Shown in pieces: positions 12,781 to 26,364 of a stretch of DNA of 64,000 bases. Every line of letters begins with the position of its first letter. Position 1 is the first letter of the stretch. Made by a program: the position numbers and the translations under genes. Below the pieces are notes generated by a model. That model was given only the letters and a program-made list of their open reading frames with translations, was not told the origin of the DNA and searched no databases. The stretch is from Diogma glabrata (taxonomy: Eukaryota; Arthropoda; Insecta; Diptera; Cylindrotomidae), in contig OY856187.1 of assembly GCA_963693315.1 (NCBI GenBank), positions 48,006,485 through 48,070,484 of the forward strand, read 5' to 3'.

Positions 12781-13110
12781 AATGGCTGACAACCAATTCC
12801 TCATCCTATAATTAAACAATAATAATATAGTGTAGTACCAAAACCTCATGCAAAAATTTTTATTTATGTTCCGGTGTAGCACCGATGGTTTTGATGTTGA
12901 GTAGGCTACTGGTAGAGGAACTGGATTGAAACTAAAAAAATATAAATATCATCAACCCGCCGGTTTTACACTCAATCCTAAATCAGTCAATACAAAGCGG
13001 GGAAAATAAACTAAAAATCAAAAGGACTGGCTAATTCTGCACAACTTTTGTTTTTTGTGGTTTCAAAGATGGGGGAATGGTAAGTTAACGGACATGTAAA
13101 AAAATTTTAT
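12781..13110. other. Intron sequence, nothing recognised
   Basis: No gene or repeat is supported. Short local inverted words such as CCGGTGTAGCACCG are present but not convincing as a functional structure. Confidence 0.4.
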
Positions 13111-13114
13111 TTAA

Positions 13115-13225
13115 TAAAATGTGTTTTGTAGTAGGAATTACAATATGTGTCACAAGTCACAACACATAAAAACCTTTTAAGACCAAAGTCCCGCAACAAC
13201 ATGCGTTCTAAGATGTTGATGTTGA
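13115..13225 (+). repeat. Dispersed repeat family R1, copy at 13.1 kb
   Basis: Words such as GTAGTAGGAATTACAA, ACACATAAAAACCTTTTAA and ATGCGTTCTAAG appear here and, inverted, at about 51480-51580. A more diverged inverted copy is at 43200-43310. The core looks like two facing ACAACACA words around a GTGTTGTAATTC-like centre, so it may be one end of an old DNA element. Confidence 0.6.
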
Positions 13226-13229
13226 TCGA

Positions 13230-14190
13230 GGATAAAGGAAATAAAAATAATTAAATAAAAGAGTAATGGCATAGTTTTTAAGAATTAGAACAATTTGCAC
13301 AAGCAAAACAAAAATTGGGTTGCCAATAATCCAGATAGTGTCATATTCTTTGATCATGTAACGCACTGTATTTCTCAATGATTGAAGTTCTCAGATATTG
13401 AGTTATATTAAGGCTCGTTCGAGCCAGCATAACGAGCCATCATTAAGGAATCTTCTATATAACAAAGCTTAAGGATGCTACCGTTGACTGAATACAGTTC
13501 ATTCGCTAGCACCCCTAAGATATCACTTTGGCTAGTGATATATCACTGTTATTGTTAGTAGTATGTGCATGATATCTAACTTCTATTGCCAGTGGTGTGT
13601 GATATCTCACATTAACTCGTATGATAGTTTTATCCTCACTCTAAAATATATAAAATTTACAAAGAGTAAAGAGTTACATATACTCACTCGATTTTACCCT
13701 CCATACAATTGTTGCCTACCAGTTGTCTAAGTCAAATGTATTGGCTTTAAATTTAAAGAAATGTTTCATCATACCCTAGAATCTAGATTTTACAATAAAA
13801 AAATAAAAATTATTGGAAATTTGGAAAATTCATCACGCAAAAATAAGTTAAATTTGGTCTCCACCGGAGGTTCTGGAGCAAATCCGGAGACGTCGGGCTA
13901 AATCCAAAAGCTGGTCACTCTACATACAACGGTCTGCGATGTATCTATACCACCCAAGGTATTTGAACGGGACAGACCAGTTTTATAGTTGAATGTCCCG
14001 TGTCCCGACGTTATTATGAGTGTGACGCATTTTGTCATGTTTTGTTAAAATATGTATTTTTATGACAAAAAAACTTCATTAAAAATCGATTCGATTGAAT
14101 TTTAAGTTAGATTATTGTGTTTCAGTTTAACACTACAACCACACACATTTATAACTTATCTACTGACAAAATCGTAGTATTTATTACACG
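13230..14190. other. Intron sequence, weak local repeats only
   Basis: No coding signal. Repeated GATATCTCAC/GATATATCAC words occur near 13540-13610. A GC-richer patch at 13858-13980 may be transposon debris. Confidence 0.4.
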
Positions 14191-14194
14191 ACAA

Positions 14195-14575
14195 AATATG
14201 CTGGCAGGAAGTTCTAGATATCATGTAATCGACAGTAGTCAAAACTCAAAATATGACGCTGGCTACGTAAAACTGGCCATAAATCGACAATAACAAATTT
14301 TACATACAAAACGAAAATATGCTGCCATTCCAAGACCAGTTTCTCGGTTAAGCTCAAATTTCAGCACGATACATGTTTTGGTCCCACCTTTCAGTTTATA
14401 TATCACTCGCCAAGATTTGCGACTACTAATTTTTCTGGATTTAAAAAAGGGTTAGCTAACTAAACTAACCCCTTGCTTATTTTGCCAAATTTTCATCCAA
14501 AAAAAATGAAAATATGTGCTGGCAGGAAGCTCTAGATATCCATGTAATCGAAATTAGTCAAAATATGAGTCCCAA
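14195..14575. repeat. About 55 bp direct repeat, 316 bp apart
   Basis: The block 'atgctggcaggaagttctag' followed by 'atatcatgtaatcga' and 'agtcaaaa' at about 14199-14247 recurs with a few changes at about 14515-14565. Such spacing is typical of a partly duplicated repeat unit. No coding content. Confidence 0.7.
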
Positions 14576-14759
14576 ATCAGGGACTGCAGAACGCGAAGTT
14601 GTACACCCGTAGTTTAAAATAAAAAAATTACAAATCAACAAAAACATGATTAATCCATGTGGTCAATTTTTAAGTAAATGTTCGACTATTCTTGCGTTAC
14701 GAATTTGTTAACAGTTTTCTTAGAATTTTTCACCGCACAGTTTAAGCTATATTATCGAA

Positions 14760-14890
14760 TCGAAGTAACGCAATCAAACACCGATTTATGTACTGAAGTT
14801 TATACAATTATTTGTGATTCATGTAATCAATTTTTTACTGGGCGAACTGGTAGAACATTTAAAAAAGATGTAAAAATACTTGAAACAATA
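14760..14890 (+). pseudogene. Penelope-like GIY-YIG endonuclease fragment
   Basis: The plus strand encodes EVYTIICDSCNQFFTGRTGR followed by TFKK. This aligns with the start of the GIY-YIG nuclease domain of Penelope-like retroelements, normally xIYxIxCxxCxxxYIGxTGRxFxxR. The Tyr of the YIG motif has become Phe and Ile has become Thr (FTG), and the expected active-site Arg after the TGR block is not preserved. The rest of the element, including reverse transcriptase, is not visible nearby. A related but longer fragment lies at 35700-36145. Confidence 0.6.
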
Positions 14891-14934
14891 TGGATTTTAC
14901 AGCTACACTATGTAATATCGCCTCGCAGATGATT

Positions 14935-16755
14935 TCTGTATATATCCGTTGCGAACCTAAAGGTTTTGCCAATGCCGTGAATAATTTTGATTCGAATTGC
15001 ATTCTCTCATCGGTCCATGAACGGTCCACGGAACATGCTTGAAGCTTTTATCTAGCTTAGGTGATAATTTTAACAACATTGCATAAAAAGTAAAAACTTG
15101 GAATGCAAATTAATGATAGAGAAAATTGCTCCATTTAACACATTGGTTCGAAATTTTTTTAAGGTAAACATTCATATTTTCTAATATTTTTTTTAGACGT
15201 AAATAAACATAAAGTTTAGCATTATATTTTTATACAAAAAATACATTCATTGTTCTTCTTATCAGCAAAAAAATAAAATATGAACTTTCTATTTTTAGTT
15301 TCTTGTAGTATGAAAATGATTAATTTATTTGTTTAGTTATAATAAAAAGTAAAAAAATTATAAACTATCATCATCCCCTACTTTATTATTACTATATTCA
15401 TTTCTTAGATTTATGGACAAAAATAGATATAAAAGACACACCTTACTCTAAAAGTAAATATTATTACAGAATTCTAGAAATTCTTTCAAGGAATTCGTAA
15501 TAAAGTAACTTTGAATTAGAATTCCATTATTAAAATTAAATTAAATTAAATACGAAAACTATTCGAGAAGTTATTAATTCACATCTGACACTACAATGCA
15601 TTTGTAAGACCGCAATTTATCAACTTTACCTCATGAAAAAACATAAAACCAATAAAGTTAAGAAAATTGCATAACTTGAAGTTATGAAAAATAAATAAGA
15701 ATAAAAGAACAAGAAATTCAATTCAAGTATCAGGAATGCAAAATTTTAATTCAAATATGGGTATATTTGTAGTAAATTTGAGTTGACATTTTATTTTATG
15801 TAGAATTTGCTCTAATAATTTTTAATTTATTTACTTTTAGTAAAGAAAAAATGTTAGTGAATGGAAATTTTATTATTATGTCATTTAATTTTATTATCAG
15901 GGCCATAAGGTTTCGATAAAAACAAAATTAAGGATGAGTAAGGTTTTTGGAATGACAATAAATTTAAGGATTAAATTCAGATAAAACAAAGTGAATTTCG
16001 AATAATTTTTATTGGTTTGTTTTCTATTTGAAACCGATTTTTATATTAACTTAATGGTTTTTACTATAGTTAAACAAAAGACTCATGAATCAATTGGTTC
16101 CACTACTATCGTCCGGCTAATGATTCTATGTTTAAATTATTGAAATATTTTAAACATACACTTTGACGATGTAATCCTGAAGTATGCATCAACTCTATTA
16201 TGGTGGAGACATTATATTAAATGAAAGGTTTTATTTTTTAATTTTTATAACTCCATAAACTAAAATTGGGAATTTATTAAATTTTTGATTTATCGAATCA
16301 GATATATGCAGATGTCGCGAGTTACTATAATTTTGTTATGATGTACAGGATAGGGGACAGGAAAACTTAAAGTTCTAATTTTTGTTTGTCGATGAATTAA
16401 TTGATTCCAAAAAAACCATTCGTGCCTTTCAGAAATATGAACGAGGGTTTGCTAGAAAAAACTGTTATCAAATTATTCATCTGATGTGTGAATTTAATTT
16501 AGTGCAACAATTTTTTATCTAACCCAATTTAGTTTTTTGTTTTCAAAAGAAAGTGTGTTAATGAATATTTTTTTTAAATAAATTTTTGTTTTGTTACTTT
16601 TAAATTCTAGATTTTTTTTTCAATATATATTTCCTATATACGAAAGATAATTTAATGTATATTAAACAGGTTTAGAATTTTTAATTTACTAGATTTTAAA
16701 TAAGTTTCAAATTATTGGAGAATTTTGTAAGCACTTAAAACTCTAGTAATTAAGG
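14935..16755. other. AT-rich intron sequence
   Basis: Very AT-rich, with poly-A and poly-T runs and no coding, RNA or structured repeat that I can support. Confidence 0.5.
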
Positions 16756-16756
16756 A

Positions 16757-19700
16757 AACTGCGTCTAAGTGTATCGATAGGGTATCTCAATTTGGCTACC
16801 CTTTTCGATGGACTTGGCACTTTGACGCAGTGATGAGGCTCAGTAGGCTAGTGATCTTAGGAGCGGTAAGGTCACCGATGTCGTTCGGTCCTACGTGAGA
16901 ATCGAAGCCAAAATCCAAATATTGTAAGGAAAACTAAATATTGTATGGAAAACAATACAGCTCTAGATGAGAGCGATGCTTCTCCAAACTCATTACATAA
17001 ACTAACAACAAAACTGTACTCCATGTCTGACTCTAGGGTAATGCCTGATTCACCAGCTTAGTCTTAGTCAAACAGAACACCTTTACGATCTAGACAAAAA
17101 TCTCTAGTACCTAAATTATGTTGCGTTCAGATTAATCTCTGCACAGATCAGAAATGGCCTCAGTTAATTTGAACCGGCTAATTGAACAGGATGCTCACGA
17201 TCTTGCGTTCATACAAGAGCTGTGGGCCGTTATTAAAAGAATAAAAGTTCTATCGTCAAACAAAAATTCAAAACTGATCTATTTCTCAGATGTGGAAAGA
17301 CCGAGAACCGCGATTCGCTTTTCAACAAACACATGAAAATGTTTCCGTTGAATGAATTTATCTGCAGAGATCTTACAACCGCCCAGAAAGAAATTCATCT
17401 TTCTCAATGTGGATTTCATAAATTCAATTAAGTTTCTGCATACTTCCCGTTTAATGAGGACGAGACACCACCAGAGGTGGTAGAGAAACTCATCAAGTAT
17501 TGCAACAATAACCACTACATAACGTGTGATTCTAATGCACATCACACCGTGTTGGGAAGTCGTAACATTAACACAAAAGACGACGTCTGCTTTAATTTTT
17601 GTATACAAACAATATGTTTATTGCAAACAAAGGTAGTGAGCCTACCTTTAGAAATGCAATCAGTGGTGAGGTCCTTGACCTTACTCTACCTAACATAAAG
17701 ACTGATAATATTAAGAACTGGCATGTTTCAAAGGAAGCTTCCATGTCTGATCATCCTTATATATGTTTCAACATAGAAAACTACCCGAGGAGCATCCAGT
17801 ACTTTAAAAGTCCGAGAAAACCAACTAGACAGTGTCAACTCCACAGTTAAGGTTGACCTTGAAGCAAACAATTTGCAAGAAATTATCACTGAAACATCAC
17901 TGAAACCTTCAACCTTAAACTTGGAGAGGAAAAGAAATAAAGTTCGTAAGCTCTTTAACAGAGCAAAAACAACAAATAATTGGATGAAGTACCGAGTAGC
18001 TCTAATCAATCATAGCTAGAATAGCTGGAAAGAGCTTTGCAATACGATAGATAATCTGCTCGCTGCAGCTCGACTCCAAAAATTGATGTCGTCTGATCAC
18101 ACAAACCCTCTAGGCTAAATCTGCAGACCAATTGGTACGTACACCACTAGCTGCATTAAGACCCCAAATACATTACTTCAAACCCACTTTCCGGACTCAA
18201 TAGAATGCCGAACGGAAGATAATGCCAACGAAGACATACATCTTCTAGATCCAGCAACCAAAAAGGTACTGCAGATCATTTAGCCAATACAATTTTCACC
18301 CCCAACAAAGCGAGATGGCATTTTTCCGTGATAGCATTTTTCCGGTGTTCCTGTAAAATGGTCTAAAAATCTTCCTTCCATATCAAGAGTGTGTTCAAAG
18401 CAGACTTTTGTCTTGCTTACATTCCTCAGATATGGAGAGAAAGTAAAGTCGTTTGTATACCCAAGCCAGGAAAAAAACCAAATGAAACCATACAGACCTA
18501 TAAGTCTTACATCTTTTCTATTAAAAACAATGGAAAAGATGTTGGACTATCACATTCGTCATGGATGTCTTAAACAAAACCCTCTCAAGTCAGCACGCCT
18601 ATCAAACCGGAAACTCTACTCAAACGGCGTTGCACAAAATGGTGAAAGAAACTGAGAGAACCCTAAACTACCAGGAGGCACTTGTATATACATTTATGGA
18701 CATCCAATGAGCCTTCGACATTTTCCACTTCAATGCTATCATTGAAATGGCTACAAAGAAAAATATAAACATGCATATCATTGCGTGGATTATCAAGATG
18801 CTACAGAGTCGGAAGATAACTGGTACACTAGGTGATTATTCAGTGACTGTTACTGCATCTAGAGGTTTTCTGCAAGGGGCGTGATCTCCGCTGCTTTGAC
18901 TAATAGTGACTGATGATCGCCTTACCAAGCTAAATGATTCTGGCTTCAATACTGTGCCGACGACTTGGCAGTCATGGTCACAGGGCGGCATGACTCCATT
19001 GTCGCTGGTCGAACCCAGACAGCTTCCAATCTTGTATCAAAGTGGTGTAAGAGATTGTGACTGTTGAAAAACCACCACCAAACAAACATTGTCATCTTTA
19101 CAAACAGTAGAAACTTAAATTTTATTTAACTGAGATCCAATACAAATATCAAAAGAGGTTAGATATTTAGGTGTGCTCCTGGATAGCAAACTGACCTGGA
19201 ACTCACACCTGAAATATATCTCCGATAAGGCAAACAAAGTTTTCTTAACATGCAGAAATCTGTTTGGAAACAAAAATGAGACTTCTACCCCTACCTATCT
19301 ACCCCTAAAATACAAACATTAACGCCGGCATCTGGTACACAGATTGTTCTCGAACCGATGTGGGCACAAGAGCAGCAGTGTCTGATCTTAGAATAAAACG
19401 AATGGTTGTCTTAGGCACCACAACAATAATATTTCAAGCCGGAATTTTTGCCGTTTGCAGTTGCGCTCTTCTATATGCTGAAAGACAATACCAAAAGATT
19501 GAAATATATATTATCTCTGACAGCCAAGCAGCACTCTCGGCACTAAAATCTACCAGCTTGAATTCAAAACTGGCTTTGGAATACTACCGAAATCTACAAA
19601 AAGTCTTCTGCAATAATAGAGTCTCACTTGTGTGGGACCCAGTAACACAGGAATACAAAGAAATGCTATTACCGACGCTTTAGCAAAACAAAGTGCCAAT

Positions 19701-19870
19701 GAAAAGTTTGTTGGGCCGGAACCATGCTTCGGAATGGCCAAGAGTTCACTCAAAAGCACAATCCAAACATGGAACAAAATGCTAAATTATGGAGAAGTAG
19801 AGAGGGACTAGTACACTTCAAGAAGTTTCTAGGTAACCTCCCTGTTTTCACCCTTAATGGTCGAATGGTC
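16757..19870 (+). mobile_element. Broken non-LTR retrotransposon with EN, RT and RNase H
   Basis: This is a degraded LINE, clearly GC-richer than its surroundings. The domains run in the expected order in shifting frames. The AP-type endonuclease spans 17154-17850: FIQELW near 17208, CDSNAHH at 17525-17545 and SDH at 17746-17754 mark the Glu, Asp and His active-site regions. The reverse transcriptase spans about 18389-19100: KPYRPISLTSFLLKTMEKML from 18485 and CADDLAVM at 18953-18976, the FADD/YADD box with Cys for the aromatic residue. The RNase H spans 19320-19690: ISDSQAAL near 19513-19536, while the usual QAE catalytic Glu is now Gly. Many stops and frameshifts make it dead. RNase H together with the PISLTSFLLKT style suggests the I/R1/LOA group. 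The 5' end is set by base composition only. Confidence 0.85.
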
Positions 19871-20480
19871 GAATTTTAACATCAAATCTTGATTGTAATT
19901 TCTGTTACACAAAACTTTATTAAAACCAAAAAATTGTTTAAAAATATTTAGTTACAATTTGCATGTTTTTCCAATGTAACTTTTCAAGCTTTTATAAAAT
20001 ATTCAAAATCTACTCAAAAATTGAAAAGTGGATTTTTGAAAATTATTCAGAAAACCTTTAAAATCTTTGAATTCGGTACTTTCTTCGATGTTGCCAAAAA
20101 ACAAACTTGCTATCTTCGAACAGAATCAGACCATGTTGAAAAGTTCCCTAACAGCACTTCATAAATATAGACTATACCCGTAGTTAAAAAATTAAACTTC
20201 GAAAGGAAGGTTGAATTCATTACGGAAGAAGGTTTGAACTCATTACGATTAATTGAATGCGTGTTTGTGGAGTTACCTCAAGCGACCAAATATGTTAACC
20301 AATATGACTGAAAATAATAGTTTTCTAAGCGGTACCTTACCGTTCCTAATGATATCCACAAGAAAATGTGCACGAGTGCATCCCTTAGAACTGATACAAT
20401 TAATCGATATTCTAAGTTTCGAAATTTTTTTGATAAAAATCTATAAGTCTCTTCTTTCGCTTGCTGTAATTTAAACATTT
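19871..20480. other. AT-rich intron sequence
   Basis: No supported gene. The short frames at 20253-20474 (plus) and 20278-20478 (minus) overlap on opposite strands without recognisable domains. Confidence 0.45.
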
Positions 20481-21042
20481 TGCATTGTAAAAAATCATAG
20501 ATTAAAACGCTTCTTGTATTACTTCTTTACTCCGTTCTTTCAGAGCGAGTAACTTAAAAATGTGTTATAACACTTCCAAATGTGTAGTAAAATGGGTTAT
20601 ACCACTCCCATGATTTACACTTGCTTGTGTTATAACACTCCCATGTGTAACGCTAACATGTATTATAACACTAACATGTGTTACTACACTAACATGTGTT
20701 ATAACTTGTGGTATAACACTAATATATGTTATAACACTCCCAAATACAGGAGTGAAAATAATAAAATATCTTTCTTAGCCCTAAATTGAAATAAAAATTT
20801 TCTTTCAAATACCCCAACATTTAATTTTTACTTCAAAATTGATGCTTTTCAACGTAAAAAATAAATGATTCTTGTAAATGTTTTGTTCAATGTTGCAAGT
20901 ATTTTTATAACAAAATATATAAAAAGGATGACGAAAAGGTACTAATTTTCTTCTTTTACAAATAGATAAAAGAAAAGAAAAACTCCGGAGTGAAATTGAA
21001 AAAACTAAACATTTTGCTCTTCGAGGAAGAACAATATTGAAA
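20480..21042 (+). repeat. Dispersed repeat family R1, long copy
   Basis: The segment from about 20500 to 21000 aligns over its length with the reverse complement of about 51690-52020. Shared words include CCGTTCTTTCA..AGCGAG, CCCAAATACAG.AGTGAAAAT, GGATGACGAAAA.GTACTAAT and GGAGTGAAATTG. This copy has gained a private minisatellite at 20563-20745 and is cut at its right side by the solo LTR at 21047. Confidence 0.7.
20563..20745. repeat. Minisatellite of TGTGTTATAACACTAACA units
   Basis: About nine to ten imperfect units of 18-20 bp, each built on the palindromic core TGTTATAACA (variants TGTGTTACTACAC, GGTATAACACTA). The related repeat copy near 51940-51960 has only a single short AAAACATTCCC at the equivalent place, so the array expanded in this copy alone. 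Confidence 0.8.
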
Positions 21043-21046
21043 TTAT

Positions 21047-21716
21047 TGTTACGTTTTTCCCAACCTTACTTCGAATTGGCCTAACTCACAATTAGATAAA
21101 CGCAATTCCCAATCTCTTTCGAGTTTGATCGCTGATTAGTTAGCACAAACACCAGGTTTTATTAAGTATTCACCAACTCAATTGTTCCACAACAATAGAA
21201 AAATAATACAGCAAACAATATTCCTAACTAGAACATTCTTTCAACAGCTTCAGAAACTCCAACGGTTGATTGTAGAAATTTCCAGTAATACAACGTTTAA
21301 AATAATACACAAATTATTTCTACTTAATAACACTTTAAACTTTATTCACAAAAACTAATTTAAAAATCACTTTTATAATTATAACTTCACTATCGCAGGT
21401 TTAAAATAACACTAATTCTGTCTTGCAAGACATCCCTCTTTGTATACGATTTTGCATTATCTGGATCATTCGAGGTGACTTTTTAGAAACCTTGAGAAAA
21501 TAGTAGAATATTCGATTATTTTACGTTACGTTGATTTGATTCATAAAATCATTCAATTTTATTCATTGTCGACCCAAGTTCTAAGAAGTACGACAACAAC
21601 ACTATTCATTTCATTAATTTGTTGTAGTATTTTGTTGATTTGATTTTCCTGGAAGTGACCGACCGTAATCGTCTAGATTTTTCTGTAATCGTCTAGATTA
21701 TTCTGTAATCGTAACA
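21047..21716 (+). mobile_element. Solo LTR with 4 bp target duplication
   Basis: The 670 bp element starts TGTTACG and ends CGTAACA, perfect 7 bp inverted ends of the TG...CA type. It is flanked by TTAT on both sides (21043-21046 and 21717-21720). A 4 bp duplication and TG/CA ends fit a Ty3/gypsy-type LTR retrotransposon reduced to a solo LTR by recombination. No gag or pol is adjacent. Related, truncated LTR pieces are at 30950-31580, 46135-46538, 46539-46672 and 51150-51271. Near the right end, TCTGTAATCGTCTAGATT-like units repeat in tandem. Confidence 0.85.
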
Positions 21717-21720
21717 TTAT

Positions 21721-23555
21721 AAACATTTTAATTTATGAAAACTATTTTAAGGAGTGAAATAAAATAAAATTGTAAACTCTGAAATAAATCATACATTGTT
21801 GATGTAGATTTTTACAGAGCTTCCATGTCGATAAATAATAATTTTAATTTATTTTCGGTGTAATAGTTAAACGAGTTTGACTACCGCTGGCAAATAAAAA
21901 TCTACCGTTTTTGTTGCGGTTTCTATCTTATTTAAACGAAATCAATTTTTTAATATTATATGGAAATATCAAATTGTCTAGTTGCTATAATAGTGTCTGA
22001 AAAACAAAGTAAACATGTCTTAGAAATTTTATATTAAAAAACTTGTTATTCAAAAAATAGAACGCAATCATTACCCTAAATTTAAATTTACTTAATCGAA
22101 AACTAATTTAATAAAAATCGTAAAAATTTTTCTTCAAAAAAACAATTAGTCATTTCTTTTGCTTGAAAAATTAAATCACAAGCAATAAAGATTTGATTAT
22201 TTTATAGTACATAATTTGTTTCCACCAACTCCGGTGATCCATGTCATTGACCGCATTCATCAAACATTACAAACAATATTTTCTTTTTTGTTCTAATATT
22301 TATTTATTGTAATTCACGTCATCACATTGATGTATATCTTAAAGTAATTATATTGCTGAATTCATTTATTTATTTCAATTTTTGTCTGGTTAGTTCTTAA
22401 TTACTATTGATGAGGAAAGATATAAAATTAATAAAAATGTAGTTTTGTTTATAATTTGTAATCGCGATTCTTTGTAGTACTATAACAAACAATATTCCAT
22501 ATGTTTAAGAATTTAATTAAAAAACATCATTGTAATAATATGGTAAAAATAATCATCACAACACTATTCAATTTTCATTCTATATAGTATATTCCATTTC
22601 TTTTTCTTTTCTTAAATGAAAATAATAAGGAAAAAAATTGTCTGATGCGTAGCGTTCGCGTTGTCGTTTTTTAAAGTGCAGCTGATTTTAATTTAAAACC
22701 AAAATAATTATTTTTACTAGACTTTAACTTTTCACTACTTTATTGATGGAAAAGTGCTTCTGTTTTGGTCGACAGGACCGAATTATTTTTTCGGATAAAA
22801 ATACAATTGTGTTTCTTATATCACAGATTATTATGGACTATGGTGTTTGTGGTTGAAGCTATAATTCTAATGGTTCTACAGTTTAAATCGTGACGTCTCT
22901 GGATGATTCTTTGGTCACATATTTTTATTGTTGGTTTTTCTTTTTATTGTAAATTGATTATTTCGTTAATTTTTAATGTGAAAAGTAATTGTATTTTCGC
23001 AAGAATTGTTTTTTATGTTTAAAATTATTTGCATTCAAAAAAAGATTTTCATTATTTTGATTGTTTTTCTAATTTTTTCTTAAGTTGATTTATTTTCTTG
23101 ATACATAATAAACAATTTAAATTTTATTGTTTTTTCTTGGTAAATTGAAAGTGAAAAGTCTTGGAAAATATTATGAAATAAATAGATTTATACTCTCGTT
23201 TGTGTGGTATACGATTAGAAAATTCTTTTAAACCAATTCCATGTCCAACGCTTGGGGTACAAGAAAATATAAAGCTGTTTCTAGAATATGAAATACACAT
23301 TTAGATTATTGTAACAAATCGATGTATAAACATTATGGAATGTTCCAGAAATCTAAGAATAATTTTCTGGAATATCTTAAAATGCGATTGAAGTATGTTG
23401 TGAATATTTCAAAATTGCCGACTATCGCAATCTTTGGCATTAACATTATCGCACGAGATAACTTTAAGACTGATTTCGTGGTGGAGTTTAATTTCTTAGA
23501 CATGAAGGATGCCCGTAACCCTCCAGATACAGCTGTAGCAAAATTTATAAGGTAG
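21721..23555. other. AT-rich intron sequence
   Basis: No supported gene. The frame at 23322-23555 has no recognisable domain and merges into the GC-richer segment that follows. Confidence 0.4.
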
Positions 23556-24275
23556 TTTTTTATTCTCAGATGTTAATAATTAGACCGTTTATGTGTGGGA
23601 CAAGAGCGGCAGGTTAATGAGGGCGCCGGCGCTAGATGTAGTTGAAAGGCTTTGGTACTACAAGACAGCACTGAATGATAGAGATGGTAAAAAACTAAAA
23701 TAAATTGCACAAACATGCACGCCTGGGTACTTTATGTGTGCAGAACACCACTCCATCTTGGCAAAGGACTCAGAGTTTAAAGGAACATATGAGCGGGATG
23801 ATGGAAAAGGCTAGATGTGTGGATTATTTCATATTCCTAAGATACATGATAATTGACACTCTAACGAAATTTTGCTGCTAAGGCTTTAATTGAAACAAGG
23901 AAAAGGAGAACTGTGTATCATATCTCATGGCAGCGCCTTGTAAGGAAAACATGGAAAAAGATTAAAGTTTGCCGGGAACTAGAGAGAGGAGCAAAGACGT
24001 CGATTTTGTTAAATGTCTTTCTATTCAGGATAACTCCCCACCTCTACTTTTTAGAATGTCATTGATAGCCATGCTAAACTAACAAAGCTAGAATTTAGAA
24101 TATCTCTTGAGCGCTTCCTTTGAAGCCCTCTCCTTTACATTCGTGCTATAACCCCGTATGAGTGTGGTACAAACCCAAGATAATGAAATTAAGAACAGCA
24201 TGCCCTACCGACTGATATATCTGGCCACTAGAGAAGGCATCAGGGGAAGCGCTCCATGAGTGCCTTAGATATCAG
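23556..24275. other. GC-richer island, probable decayed coding or transposon sequence
   Basis: Base composition rises sharply compared with both flanks and resembles the LINE at 16.8-19.9 kb. All six frames are broken by stops. Short plausible coding stretches on the plus strand such as ETRKRRTVYHISWQRLVRK exist, but no family is recognised. Confidence 0.45.
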
Positions 24276-26364
24276 GCATTTCCATTTTTAATCACAAAAA
24301 TATGCGTCATAATTTTGAATGGCATCATAATTTTGCATAATTGTTTTTGCAATAATGAAAACAACATTTTGGATTCGAAACGCTACCAACCAGTTCGTTG
24401 TGCTTCTGAACATATTTATCCATTATATTGGTAAATTAAATTTGCAAATTACATGAACAAATTACTCCACCTACTCCCAATTCGATACAATTATTCAAGT
24501 AAAATATTTTCAATAAACTTGTTTTATGTCAAAAATATATGTTTGTTTTTCTATTTATCCGTATTTTGTTGTTTGCTTGTAAAATTTCGTAAATTATGTA
24601 AATGTTTACTTAAGTTTTTTGACAGTTGTACAAATTTCACATATTCGTGAATATACGAAATTTTTTTTTTTAGAAATTTTAAGTGTCAATCTCTAGCAAG
24701 GTTTTATCATTTTGATGGTCCAAAAATTAAGTGAAATACTGTAGGCTGTCCTACTTTGTAATGTATTTTAAAGTTTCAGATAAAATTTACTTGTAGGAAT
24801 ATTAATTTTCGATAAAATATTGATTTATATTTTTTTTTGTTTTAGGTAAGTTCAACGAAACTCATTTAAATTCTATTAATTTATGGTATAAATATCATTA
24901 TTATACGATTATGGGTGAGTATAACTAAGATTTCATAAAATTTCCAACGTTGTATTGCTGTCATATTTATCGTATAAGTTTTTTTTAAATAATTGATAAA
25001 ATATTGCGGTTTCAATTGGTATAATTAAATTACATCACCAAAAATATATAACAATGAAGTCTTAAAATTACGTCAAATCGTTTAATTTAAATTCTAAAAT
25101 CAATTAAATACAGTCATAAAGTATATTCAATTGGAATATAAATATCAATGTTGAGTAATAATATTTAAATGATACACTTGGTTACATTACGATATAATAA
25201 TTTTTTGTGGTTGCAATTATTTGTTAGATCCCTAAGGCATAAGTGCAAAATACAAAAGTCTTATGCTTTTTAATAAGATTGCTAATGATTTCAAAATTTT
25301 ATAAATTTAGACTGTGATTTATTTCTCTGAATCTGTTATAAATTGACACTCGCCGATTTCAACCAAATTGCTGTATCTCCGCAGTCGATTATGTAGTTAT
25401 AGTCAAAACAGGTTTTTCAAAACGCATCTGGAAATATCTTCCTATTCGGCTCCGCGTTCTCTAAGACGGTTTTAACATATTTATAAATTACTTTCGATTT
25501 CTGTTTGAAAACTGAAAGTAACAAAAACGTAGACAAATTTCATAAATTTGCTTTTCTCTTAAATATTTACAAACTTCTAAAAGGAAGAGAGAACAAAGTT
25601 CATAAAAAATTGCAAAAATTAAGTTGAAGTAAGCTACGAAAATATGTAATAAAATAAAGCAAAGTACCATAATGTTGTGATTTCTTAAAATTTAAATCAG
25701 TAAAAAATAAAAAAAAATGTTTGTACACCCAAAATGTAATTGTCACTTATATGCTACAGATTTCAGTAATTTGTGATATAAAATTACCTAAATAACAGTA
25801 ACTTAATAAATTTATAACGCACATGTGCGTAATGAAATACAACAATCGACATAAAAACAAATACAAAACTGGTGCATAATAAATAAAAGTTGACATTTCT
25901 AAATATTAAGGCCGAACATCATAAAACTTGTACAACTTTTCTCAAATAAAGTTTTTGATTTTTTCTAATATCTATTACGGAACAAAAAAGTCCAAGCGGC
26001 ACGTATATCCGCTAGAAATAGGTAGATTTCGAGATCAGACAGTTTTGTGTGCCAGTAGAATCTGATGTATCAGATTAGTTTAAACAAAACAAACTAATTT
26101 CAAACAGATATCGAACAAATTATAAAAAGAAAATTAGCTACCTACAAGCCAAATTATAGTTATCCAATTTTGGAACAAACAAATATCAAATCTACCACAG
26201 AACATGTGTGTGACAATTTATGACACAAACCTACTCTATATCATATGTCGTGCAATTACTGCAAAATATCAAAATAGTTTATTTCTAAGAAAAAAAAAAT
26301 TAACTTCTTCTATTCAAATCTTTCATTTTTTGACTGTTATAAGGTTGACATTGACTGTTATAAG
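24276..26364. other. AT-rich intron sequence
   Basis: Nothing beyond AT-rich noncoding sequence is seen. Short frames such as 24453-24650 encode only hydrophobic low-complexity residues. Confidence 0.5.
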
